The notes under the pieces: model-generated
The model's input: only the letters and a program-made list of their open reading frames with translations
Told to the model about the DNA's origin: nothing
The model's database searches: none
Part shown: positions 32,581 to 42,773 of the stretch, piece after piece
Layout: each line of letters opens with the position of its first letter
Position numbering within the stretch: the first letter of the stretch is position 1
Translations under genes and position numbers: made by a program
Source of the DNA: Amblyomma americanum
Lineage: Eukaryota; Arthropoda; Arachnida; Ixodida; Ixodidae
NCBI RefSeq assembly: GCF_052857255.1
Contig: NC_135497.1
Location: 347,588,799-347,652,798, forward strand
Direction of reading: 5' to 3'
DNA: 64,000 nucleotides

Positions 32581-34434
32581 GTGAGCCAGAAAGATAGTTC
32601 GTCAGTACTACTTACATCTTCTGACGGCGTTGCATATTCACCCAATGAATGCGCTAGTGTTCTTAATAGTGTTTTTGTTGCTGATTTTTCAGGCAATGTT
32701 TGCCTAACCAATCAGGAGTATCCGGTCTTGGATGCTTTTCCCATAGATCTAATTCTTTTTGTCACAACTAGCATCCTGAGAATAATTGAAAACCTTAAGA
32801 TTTCTTCCTCCTGTGGCGTCGATAACATTAATTTGAAATTTCTGGTTAATACAAAGATGTACAGTTCAATGATCCTTACCAAACTGTTTGACCAGTCTAT
32901 GGAATCAGGCCGTATTCCCAATGACTGGAAGGTCGGGGGGGGGGGGTGATTCCGCTGCACAAGTCTGGCGATAAACATTGCCCTGATAACTTTCGCCCTG
33001 TTTCGCTCACCAGCATTCCATGTAAAATCATGGAACTTGCCATATACTCTCATCTTGCTACATTTTTAGAATCCAATTGCTTTTACAGTAATGCCGACCA
33101 CGGCTTCCGTATATCATTTTCATGCGAAACGCACCTCATATGCTTCACAAATGACTTGCATTGCATTCTAGATCGCGGGTCCCGTGCTGATTCTTTCTTT
33201 ATGGATTTTTCTAAAGCATTTGAAAAGGTTTCACATGAGCTTCTTTTTCTTAAACTAAACAGCCTTAACATCGATTACACATTACTTGAATGGTTGTACT
33301 GTTTTCTTTCAAACCGAAGTCAGTTCGTAACAGCAAATAACGTCAATTCAGATTCCTCGCCTGTTGTCTCTGGTGTGCCTCAGGGGTCCGTTCTTAGGCC
33401 TCTCCTCTTTCTCATTTATATAAACGACTTACCATATGATATATCGTTTTCCGTTTGTCTTTTTGCCGATGACTGTGTTATTTACCGCGAAATTAATGAC
33501 GATAATGATGCATATGTTCTTCAGTAAGATTTTAACAAGGTACAGGATTGGTGTGACCTGTGGAATATGAGGCTAAACATTACTAAATACAAGCATTCCC
33601 ATTCCTCGTCTCTCTACTACACACTCTACCGACTGCATTGATGGCATCACTCTTGAAACTGTGTCGTCTTATAAATATGTGGGTGTTCATGTCTCCTCTA
33701 ACCTGTCTTGGAAACCTCATGTTGACTACATTATAAATAACGCTAACTGCAACCTTGGATACCTTCGCAGAATTTTTTCCCGTACACCGAGTTCATTAAA
33801 ACTGCTACTTTACAAAACTTTGGTCCGCTCTAAATTGGAATATGCTTCATCGGTGTGGAACCCTGGGGTCGAATCTCTCATTTCTGACTTAGAATCAGAT
33901 CAAAACCGCGGTTGTCGTTTCATACTTTCCAACTATCATCGTACCAGTAGTGTAACTGCCATGAAAGCTAACCTTTCCCTACCGCTTCTTTCCCATCGCA
34001 GGTCAATAAATCCATTATGTACTTTTCACAAAATTTATCATAGTCGTCATCTTAAGGAGAGGTTGTTACAAAGACCATCGTATATTTCAGCACGCATTGA
34101 TCACTGCCACAAAATTTGGATCCCTTCTTGTTGCACGGGATGTTTTCACGATTCCTTCAAACCCAAAACTTGTGTCAGCTGGAATCACCTTTCCCACAAT
34201 ATTGCTGAAATTACTGATACTGTTGTCTTTCGTAACGCTGTTACTAATTTTATATGTCTCTGTCTATATCTATGTTTTCTTTTATTAGCCGATGTTTTCT
34301 TTTGTGGTTTCTTTTGTGTAATGCTCCCTATTGCTAGTGCTGCTATTGATCTTAAATCAGTGTGTGCTGTAACTATATTCACTTTTTTAGCTGCTGTTTT
34401 TGTACTTGTATGTTATTCCCACTCCCCTCTGTAA
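32581..34434 (+). pseudogene. LINE ORF2 reverse transcriptase, broken at a 12-G run
   Basis: RT blocks lie in three frames. 32581-32949: ISSSCGVDNINLKFL and IPNDWKV. 32946-33527: PLHKSGDKHCPDNFRPVSLTS, MDFSKAFEKVSHELLF, SGVPQGSVLRPLLFLIYINDLP and the catalytic LFADDCVIY. 33661-34434: YKYVGVHVSSNLSW and LVRSKLEYASSVWNP, then a C-terminal tail ending in a hydrophobic stretch. The first break is the G run at 32935-32946, which separates DWKV from IPLHKSGD (normally continuous). The second lies at 33527-33660. The catalytic FADD is intact. Confidence 0.85.
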
Positions 34435-34477
34435 CGCCTAACAGCCCTGAGGGTAAATAAATGAACTAGAATGAAAT

Positions 34478-36204
34478 CTGAAATTGGGAGGACTCTTGGG
34501 CTCTGAAGCCACAGCGCAACTCCACGAGAGACGGCTTCTTCATGACGGTACATCCAGGAGCTGTTTGCCGGTTATGAAACCGTAACGAGACAGAAAGATA
34601 AACACGGGCATGATGGTGAATCACTTCGGACATCGGGACTCGGTTTGAGGGGAGTTTGGTGGGTGGGGTGGAGGCTTTCAGTTCGGTCGAGAGCTACGGT
34701 AAATTAAGAAAGCGATTTGGTGGAAAATTCAATTACAGGAAATCATTCGAAATATTGGTTAACAAAGAATTATGTAGCTTGCTGGACACCTCTTCGCGCC
34801 TCGAAAATTTCGGAAACTGCCACTTTTGCCGAAGTGCTGGCAGTCCTTGCCATGTAGTATTGGATAAGCTGAATCTGACTACGAATCTGACAGCTTGATT
34901 TCATTGCAGGATTTAGGGAACGAACTGACTCTTTCCTATGTTTCTGATTACAGGACCCAGCTGCTTATTCACTGTCTCCAAAGCCAGCTTACTCATCAAG
35001 CCGGGTATCAAGCTTTCGCTTTTTATCACTGCACTGAGTGCTATTTACATATTAATGTTCACCGCAGTGCTGAACACAATGCCTTCATGAAATCTACTGG
35101 ACGAAGTCAAGGTCATCGCTCATCGATTCACACATCGCCGTCAGTCGAGAAACATCAGCACTGAACAGCGTTTACCACGAACAATGATGTGTACGAAACA
35201 CTTTGGACCGTAGTATGGAAGGCTCAATGATACAAGAAACGGCGAACACTTAGTAAAAAGCTTTTTTTTCGAAATGCGTAATTACCAACGAGCGGCGTCT
35301 ACTGGCCTCCAGCGAAGTCATGGTATTTCATGTACCCGAAATTGAAGATATGCCCTCCAACTGTTCCAACAAACAGAGATGGGTTTTCTTCTTTCTTCAT
35401 GTTGGAGTCCCGACCAAACACACTCTTTTCTAATTTTAGGCACATGAAAAATATGTTCAACAGGACCATTACGTACAGGTCTGACTCGGACGTGTATCTT
35501 ACTTATGATAGCATCGTTCATCGCAATGGCGCCGTGACTTCAAGGAAGGACCTGCGGGTGATCTGGGAGTCCAAGAGCCCAACAAACGAAAAGTTGTTGT
35601 TTGCGTGGTAAGCAACTGCCGGACACATGGTAGACGTGAAGTGTTCCTCAGGGAATTCAGACGACACTTACAGGTCGATGTTTATGGCTCTGGGGTGCTG
35701 TACAAAATATACGTACCCTCTGCGATATCCAGTACGGCGTAACGGCCGCGCGTCCGATAACTTACTCTATCTGGAGAAGAAAAGAACTGCAAAGACACGT
35801 CCTGGGAGCGATAAGCAAGCGACACTGTTTAAAAAGTTATCAAAGCAAACATTACGCCATTGTGCTTATCTGTTTCCTCAACACTTTAGCTCGCTCTAAT
35901 TCTTTGCGTCTTGTAGTAAAAATACAAAAAAGCAATCTTGAATGCATCTTGAACAAGATGGAGGCTAAAGCGAAAATATCCTTCGTACTTACGTAATGTG
36001 AGAGCGTTTTTTTAAATGGCATTTTATTTTCTTGTGAAAACTTTCTGATTTAGGACATCTGATATCCCAAAGTGATGCTTTGACACTTTATCATTTTTAT
36101 CATATGAAGTTCCTCACTACTTTTCTGATATCTTTGGCACTTTGCCTGCTATTATTTCTGTTTTTTTTTGTGTAATCACTCGAAACAACCTGTTGGTAAT
36201 TCGG
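34478..36204. other. About 1.7 kb without a supported gene
   Basis: Frames up to 93 codons exist on the plus strand (35330-35611, 35627-35899), but they have no motif and no conserved context. No repeat ends were recognised. Confidence 0.4.
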
Positions 36205-36392
36205 ATGGAAGGAAAGCTTTATTAGCAAGCGAGTTCGGACCCTTCGAGATCTCACGACCACCGCACAGCCCTCACATTACGCGCATGAGTTCAGGGTGCG
36301 TAGGGCCATGGAACTGGCACCCCGGTTCACACAGAGAAGTTGGGCGTCCGGATTCTGCGACGCAGGGAGGGCCTCCCATTCCTCCCATGTTC
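36205..36392 (-). repeat. I-like LINE 3' end
   Basis: The minus strand has the last LINE residues and 3' UTR (ggaggccctccctgcgtcgc... to cgaactcgcttgctaataaag), with AATAAA at plus 36218-36223. No RT or RNase H remains. Confidence 0.55.
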
Positions 36393-36567
36393 CGATTTCA
36401 TTTCCTTTCATTTATTTTACCCTCTAGGCCCGGGAGCATTGAAGAGGGGAGTGGTTGTATACAGTGTTTGAGTACAGGGTGTTTCAGTTCTAATTATACA
36501 ATGGTAGCTAAGGCGGCACAAAAACGCTGATGATCGATGACAGAGGCTGTACTTCCGGGAATGTGGT

Positions 36568-38239
36568 TCAAGTCCTTTGCTGTTCGTGGAAGAAAAGACT
36601 CTGCAGCGCACTTTGTGTTAAAGAAAGGAATGCCAATTTTATACGCATGATCAACTCGTTGTGAAACATATGACGGAGCAAGTATAAGATCGCTGCGCAG
36701 TCTGGGGTTTCGTCCACTATTTTATGAATTAAACAAAGGCGAGTGTGTTTTCGACAGCAAGCAAGAGATGTTAACTGTAATGTTCTCTTCATAGAGGTCG
36801 CGCTAGCGGTGCGGTGATAGTTCTGTAGGACGGAACGTGCCGAGTTAGTCTGAATTAGATCGAGGGACCTGTTTAGGTTTTCCTTGAAGGTATCCCAAAT
36901 GGACGCAGCATATTCCAACTTACTGCCAACTAGAGATTTGCACAGAAGTTTCGTTGAGGTGGCGGCAAACAAAAACTTACGGTGAATGTAGCCGAGGGCA
37001 CGGTTGGCGTTGTTAAATATTGAATTTACTTGAAAAACCAAGTTAGGCCATTTATGTGAACGCCTAAATAGCGGTATGAAAACAGTTGTTCTAGTTCGAT
37101 GTTATCAAGATGATAAGAAGTGGGGTGGGTAGAAATGCGCGACGCACGTAGTACTGTACATTTGGTTTTGCTTAGTTCCATTTACTATGTGGTACACCAC
37201 TCACAAATTCCATCAATGCCTTTTTGAAAAAAAAGGATGTCATTAGAGTCGTTAATTTCATGAAAAGATTACGCAGGTATCTGCAAATAAATGAACGTTA
37301 GAGGTATCTGAAAAAGGAAGGTCGTTAATACACATCAAGAACAAAAGGGGCCCTAGGACGGACCCCTGTGGAACCCCAGAATGCACAGAAGTCGACGGCG
37401 AGCAAATGTTATTAGCTATTACAAACTGTGTTCGATTCCGAAGGAAACATTCTAACCATGTTAAGATATTAGAGAGAAGACAGCCTGCTCAGTTTAAAAA
37501 GAAGTAGTTTGTGAATAGCCTTCTCGACAGCCTAGGAAAAGCCTAGAAAAATACAGTCCGCACATGGACGATCCAGAATAGTGCGAAGCTAGTGCGTGAT
37601 GGTAAGTAATTGCGTCTCGCACGGGAAAAATATGCGAAACTCGTATTGAGCGTCATTGATGACGAAGTTACATTAAAGAAAGGTAACTATGTTAGTGTAT
37701 AGAATGTGCTCAAAATTTTTACATGGAATGCTGGTTAACGATGTTGGGCGGTAGTTAAGAGGGGAATTAGTATTACCTGAGTTGTGCAACGGAACCACCT
37801 TCCTGATTGTCCAGTCTACTGGAAGCAGAGACGTCTCGAGTGACTGCTGAAATATTTTGGAGAGGATGATTGACGAATAAAGTTTGGTACTCTTCAGGAA
37901 CTTAATGTTAATTAAAACTGTACTAGGGCTTCTAAGAGGTATAAGATTTTCTATTATTTTTTCTATTCCTTTGGGCTCAACGAATACTGCGTCCATCATT
38001 GAAAATTGGCAGTGCTTCACTGTAGGAAAAGTGATGTTAAAAGAAAGAACAAAATTGCGACACGATCTTACATTTAGAATTTTAGGGCATATAGTATAAG
38101 CGATGGTTGAACCTTCTGCATCCAACAGTTTAATTGAATTATGTTTATTGGGATGAATGGCACGGCAAAATTTTTTGTGATCATTTGTGAGCATGTTAGG
38201 CAGAGTGTGCTGTAGGAAGTGAGCCTTAGCGTTTTTCAT
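36568..38239 (-). pseudogene. LINE reverse transcriptase, FADD changed to FADT
   Basis: The N-terminal RT part lies in frame 37673-38239: LDAEGSTIAY, then VDWTIRKVVPLHNSGNTNSP, LNYRPTSLTSIPCK. The middle (37042-37670) is broken by stops but still shows SGVPQGSVLGPLLFLMCIND (about 37325-37385) and LFADTCVIF (about 37260-37290). The second catalytic Asp is replaced by Thr. The C-terminal part (36568-37041) reads NANRALGYIHRKF and LVGSKLEYAASIWD. Confidence 0.8.
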
Positions 38240-38879
38240 TGCCGATACGTACGCGCTATTTGCCGCTTGATAAGCTTTCCACTTAGAAATGGAGTTACAT
38301 TTTTTGCCTTTCGGAAAAAGAATGCATATTTATGTGTTGAAATGATGCGTAGGGGGATATATCTTTCCGTTAGTTCGTTAACTTAAGCAGCGAAATTGTT
38401 CCAGTTCACTTACGCCTCCCGCCTATCAAAATCTGTTAAAAATACATCGAGAAATGATTATAGTTCATCGTTGACAGCCTGAAATCTCAGTTCTGCTATA
38501 ATCACGGATACGCTTGACTATCTTGTGAACGTTATTGGAAGGAATGCTGAAATTAAACCAGAGTAGGAAGTGGTTCCTTATGCCGAGCATGCAGGTCAAG
38601 TCTGAAAAGAGATCAGAATGGGATGTGAACCCTAAGTCTAATATGTTAGCCAGTAGAACGGATGTGCGAGGAAGTGATAAAGCCAGACCACTTCCCCTCG
38701 TTTCATGCTATGGGTTATTTTCTTCACTTTCCTAAACGTTGCTTACCTCAAGGGGAGCTGGGCGGCTCTGCTCGCTTTCGACAAAAGATTGGACTTGCAG
38801 CTCTTTATTGGTATCTGTATCAGCGTTAAAGATGTAGCACTTGCGATTAACAACCAACTTGTTATATCGCAGGCATTAC

Positions 38880-39530
38880 TTGAAATATCGCGGTAGTTTT
38901 TTCGCGAATTCTGTTAGTTTCTTGCGCGCAAGACGAGTGGCTGGGGGAAAATGTTCAGACACGGAAAGTTTTTTGCCACTTAGTTTTGTACGGAGGTCTA
39001 ACACTTTCGTTCTGTCTTTGAAAGATGAAAATTTGATGATAATAGGAAGACAATTGGACGGTGCAAATGTGCCGAGACGATGGGCACGTTGAATGCTTAG
39101 TTGGTTTCAGTCTCAGTCTATGATTCGCTTGCATCAGGAATGTCGTGCAGGATCAGATTATTCCTTCTCGCTTGGTCTTCCAGGCTTTCTGAACGAGACT
39201 GCAGTGCCGCTTGGTGCGATGCCAGACGTCTAGTAGCGTCCTGAATTGAAACCAACTGAGGCTCGATAGTATTAAGTACGTTAGTTTTTTATTCAAGGAC
39301 TTCAAGGCGATTGAATACATCTAGTATTTTGGTTTCCATTGATGCTTGATTGCCTTTAATGATCTTAACGTCTGCACAGATCTTGGTTTGACTTTAGCTA
39401 ATTCTAAGCCACGGTCGTTGATGCTCGTAAGCATTGCTAATATAGACTTTCAGGATCGCCATTTGATTCCGATTTTGAAATGCCTAGGCGCGACTTGGGT
39501 GGGCCGGGATTGGTCTCAATGTCTCCAGAG
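38880..39530 (-). pseudogene. LINE ORF1 relic downstream of the 2A motif
   Basis: After the 2A site (39500-39526) the minus strand decays quickly. Toward lower coordinates it still shows RAHRLGTFAPSNCLPIIIKF and SSFKDRTKVLDLRTKLSGKK (about 38980-39090), then ATRLARKKLTEFAKKL (about 38900-38950). These are the RRM-like and C-terminal parts of an L1-ORF1p-like protein. Several stops make it non-functional. Confidence 0.7.
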
Positions 39531-40654
39531 GAAAGAAGTGCAATGGATACATCAACACACCCACTGAAGGTCTCAAACAGCACGTGTGGACATGGGAGCA
39601 GAAAGACAAATCGGTTGTCCGATCTTTCGGCATAAAGCGAATAGCTTCTACAAACCTGCGGTACGTAGAGTAGAGTTGCGTGAGCTATGGTGTCGGGAAG
39701 GCTGCTCCCATGTTTACTGAAATTGCAGTCTATATGTGGCCGGTTTAGGTAGTCCGCCAAGCAGGCTTCCGTCCCAGATCCGATCCACACGTGTGGCGAG
39801 GTGATAAAAGTGCCGGTGATAGGTAGTCCTTGTAGCGATGCGCACACAAGTGATGGTTTTTTCATTTTCAGTGACCGTGAAAAACCGGGGCAATTCACGA
39901 AGCATGGTGAGGCCAGCATGCAGGACGTTGGCAGGACGATTATAAGCTGCGGAACGTAGAGCAGAGTTGCGTTAGCCATGGTGCCGGAACGGCTGCTCCC
40001 ATGTCCACTCATGTCCGCGGGCTGTCCCTGCGGAGGAGGATCAGCAGGGCAGCCGAAGAGTATGTGGTCCAGGGTGGCGAGCGACTTTCCGCTGAGAGTG
40101 CACTCTGGGGAAACAGGGCGGAAGTAGGATAGAAGCTGAGGGGTGGGAAGAATTCGGGTCTGGAGTTGCCTCCAGGGGATTTGTTGGGAGTGGGATAGGC
40201 GGGGATGGGGAAGGAGGTAGTGTCGACGAGTGAGGCGTGCTTGTTGTGTGAGTTCCAAGAACGTGTGTGCCCGCTTCCTGGAGAAATCCCGGCTGGGGCC
40301 GCCATTTGCTCGACAAAAAAGTTCTCGGGCTATGTTATCAGTGGCCTCATTCCCGGGATTGCCAGAGTGAGCTGGAACCCACACGAGCTCGATACGCCTA
40401 TAGTAATCTAAGATGCACATTCTCGATATCTGCCACGCGGGGCTATGGATGCATCCGAGGGTGAAGTTAATAATGTCTGTTTTGGAATCGCTAACTGTAT
40501 AAGTCACATTGGTTTGGGTGATGTCTAATGCTACACCAGCTTCCACTGCTTCTTCAGGGGTACAGGAGGGGTCTATGAAGTGGGTGATTGGGGGAGGGTC
40601 TGCTGGGTGGTAAGCCACAGCTACTGAACCTTTTGGACAACATGCGGCGTCCAC
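39437..40654 (-). pseudogene. 405-codon chimeric open frame: LINE RNase H fused to CR1 5' region and 2A
   Basis: A single open frame crosses two elements. Residues 1 to about 215 are an I-like LINE RNase H and zinc region (VSDSKTDIINF, WVPAHSGNPGNEATDN, CTLSGKSLATLDHILFGC). From about residue 216 it runs through the CR1/L2 5' repeats, ending with IALLSSGDIETNPGP (2A core at 39500-39526) and 20 more residues. The junction is near 40005-40015. Neither part is a start-to-end gene. The frame probably exists because the CR1 element landed in phase next to the older LINE. Confidence 0.75.
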
Positions 40655-42138
40655 CCAGCGCGCGTCCTGTGAAGTGCCATATTTTTACGAAGAGCTTTGG
40701 CTCGCACGACTCGGCGGGATTGATGGTATTCTGGGTGCACATTCTTTGGGAGAGATTTGATGCTAAAGGCGGCGTGCATGGCACGAGGGAGAGAGATAAG
40801 TCTGCAGCGTGTGCGGGTATGCGAATTCCCAGAGAGCCCAATATATGCCGCCCTGTTTCCGTGCCAGCCAGACGAAGGCACTGTGTGTGTCGATGTACCT
40901 CTGTAAGTTCTTGTACAGTGTTTTGTGCATTCCTATTGTTAAGAGCCTTTCCGTGCTAGTGCTCTTTGGTAGGTTGAGTGCTGCTTTGGTAGCCATGCGG
41001 ATTAGAGCATTGATTTTATCTTTATCCGCATAGGACAGGTTCAGGTAAGGAGAGGCGTAAAGAATGCGGCCAAAAACAGTCATACAGCACCGAGAGATTG
41101 TCTGCTTCGTCTATACCGGCTCGTGAGTGTGAGACCGTTCTAAGAAGATCAATGACGGAGTAAGTTGTTTGTTTTAGCGTTTTAGGGCAAGGTTGTCTTT
41201 CCCCGTGTCCTGTAAATGCAGGCCAAGAATGCGGATAGTCGGTGTTTGATGTATTGTAGTGTCGTAGAGATAAATCCCGATGGTGGTGGTAGGGGCGCGC
41301 CGCGGCCGAATTATGAGGAGTGCTGGCTTTGCCGGAAGCATTCAAGCCAAATGCGTGCCGCGTGGGTAGCGATAGCTGTAGCTGCTTCCTGAGGGGTCAC
41401 ATATGTCGCCATCCGAGCCGTATGTGGTCCAGACCGCTATATCATCCGCGTAAAGTGTGCGTCCCAAGTGCGTGATGCGGCTGAGAGCTTTCACCAGGGG
41501 CATGAGGGTGAGGATGAAGAGGAAGGGTGATAACACTGCACCTAGGGGAGTGCCAATGTTAGCAGGCGTGAATGGGGGGAGGGGGTCTGCATATCATCTA
41601 TATACAGGGAAACGGTGCAGCCGTTCAGGAAGGATCAGATATAGTTATAGGTCTCGGGTCCTAACTGCAGATCTTCTATACCCTGCAGGATGGCGCTGTG
41701 CGCAAATTTGTAAATGCTTTGGTAAGGTCTACTGCCAGGATCGTGGGCTCGAAATCCCACCGTGCTATGGGGATTAAGTTCATGGCATCCTATATGTTGC
41801 GTGAGACAGGTGAGCATGACATGCTCAAACAGTTTGCCGAGGCAAGAAGTCAGCGATAGGGGACGGAGATTTTGGGCATTAATGGGCTTATTGGGTGTAG
41901 GGATGAAATTTATTTTCCCGTGCTTCCATTTATTAGGCTCCCCTGTTTCGCAGCACTCATTGAAGTACTCTATGAGAAGGGATATAGAACGGTCATCTAG
42001 GTTTCTGAGCATGACATGTGGGATCTGGTCCTCAGCAGGTCTGGAGTTCCGGAGCTTAATGAGGGCTGCTCTGACTTCAACCTTCATAATAGGGGCGTGG
42101 AGGCAGGGTTGATTGGTGCCAATGTAGTCGGGATATAA
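40006..42138 (-). pseudogene. I-like LINE fragment: RT, RNase H, zinc region
   Basis: Minus-strand order: RT start (APIMKVEVRAALIKLRNSRP, about 42050-42115), LRPLSLTSCLGKLFEHVML, HSTVGFRAHDPGS, LSPFLFILTLMPLVKAL (about 41480-41536) and RTLYADDIAVWTTY (about 41420-41460). Then come post-RT helices (ALNLPKSTSTERLLTIGMHKT, about 40905-40970), RNase H (40400-40650) and the zinc region to 40015. YADD is intact, but frames change several times. It is cut at about 42138, inside the N-terminal part of RT, by the sequence described next. Confidence 0.8.
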
Positions 42139-42240
42139 CACCCAGGCAGCACAAGCCATTGGCCCAATATTGGGATTGTGATGGCAAATGGTGGTCCTAC
42201 ATAGGACCACCATCACCACTATTACCCCAATATAGGCAAT
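42139..42240. repeat. Candidate DNA-transposon terminus with palindromes
   Basis: Homology to the LINE RT stops here. A sequence starting cacccaggcagcacaagcc then holds two palindromic pieces: ttggcccaatattggg (about 42161-42176) and the near-perfect hairpin atggtggtccta / taggaccaccat with a 2-base spacer (about 42189-42214). This leads into the 62-bp array. Palindromes plus sub-terminal repeats at the breakpoint suggest an element end. The matching right end is not in the window. Confidence 0.5.
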
Positions 42241-42675
42241 GCCTCTTTCCGACAGTTCCAATGATTGCCCCACATGTTCTATGTGTCCCCGATATTGGCA
42301 GTGCCGCTTAGTTACATCGCCAGCAATGGCCCAAGCTGGGCAGTATTTTCCCGATATGGGCATTGCCACTCACTTACATTTCCAATAATGGCCCCAGTTG
42401 GCCACTATGTCCCCCATAATGGCTTTGCCACTCAGTTACATTCCCAATAAGGGCCACAGTTGGCCATTATTTTCCCCATAATGGCTTGGCCACTCAGTTA
42501 CATATCCAATAATGGCCCCATTTGACCATTATTTTCCCCATATTGTCATTACCACTCAGTTACATTCCCAATAATGGCCCCGGATGGTCACTATTTTCTC
42601 CATATAGGCAGTGCCACTCTGTTACATTTCCATTAATGGCCCCTCGTTGTGTAGTATTTCCCCAGGATTGGCAAC
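42241..42675. repeat. 62-bp tandem array, about seven units
   Basis: Units start at 42241, 42303, 42365, 42427, 42489, 42551 and 42613, with a partial at 42676; the spacing is 62 bp almost throughout. The typical unit is gccactcagttacattccca / ataatggccccagttggcca / ttattttccccataatggct. Each unit contains inverted ggcca/tggcc elements. Identity is highest in the middle units. Confidence 0.9.
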
Positions 42676-42744
42676 GCCACTTCAATAGGCAGAACGATAT
42701 CGGTCATTGTTTGCCACTAATTCTCCACCATTCCAGTGCATTTA

Positions 42745-42773
42745 TTATCACCCACGAAATTTGTGGGTGATAA
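42745..42773. repeat. 11-bp perfect inverted repeat with 7-base loop
   Basis: ttatcacccac (42745-42755) and gtgggtgataa (42763-42773) flank gaaattt. It lies just inside the tandem array. Confidence 0.9.

Larger units (their letters stand above)
30110..34477 (+). mobile_element. Near full-length CR1/L2-type LINE with 2A-like ORF1 head
   Basis: The element has a 5' region with a duplicated 54-bp block, a 2A-containing ORF1 (30413-31371), ORF2 (endonuclease from 31488, RT to about 34200), and a short 3' UTR. The 3' UTR holds AATAAA (34456-34461) and an atgaa-type tail near 34475. Domain order and the lack of RNase H fit CR1/L2. It is damaged by frameshifts in ORF1 (about 30700-30770 and 31175), the end of the endonuclease frame (32406), a 12-G run (32935-32946) and breaks at 33527-33660. 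Confidence 0.85.
36393..40005 (-). mobile_element. CR1/L2-type LINE (second subfamily) with 2A-like ORF1 head
   Basis: Read on the minus strand, the element has tandem 5' repeats (39656-40004), a 2A motif (39500-39526) and a decayed ORF1 (about 38880-39500). The endonuclease is almost wholly missing (only its end near 38560-38690 survives). RT follows (36568-38240), and the 3' UTR has AATAAA (plus 36411-36416) and an aaatgaaa-type tail. It is related to the 30.1-34.5 kb element but clearly a different subfamily. Stops are frequent; it is dead. Confidence 0.8.

Noticed and set aside
42241..42675. CRISPR-like array
   Set aside because: The 62-bp units repeat along their full length with no unique spacers, and the DNA is eukaryotic.
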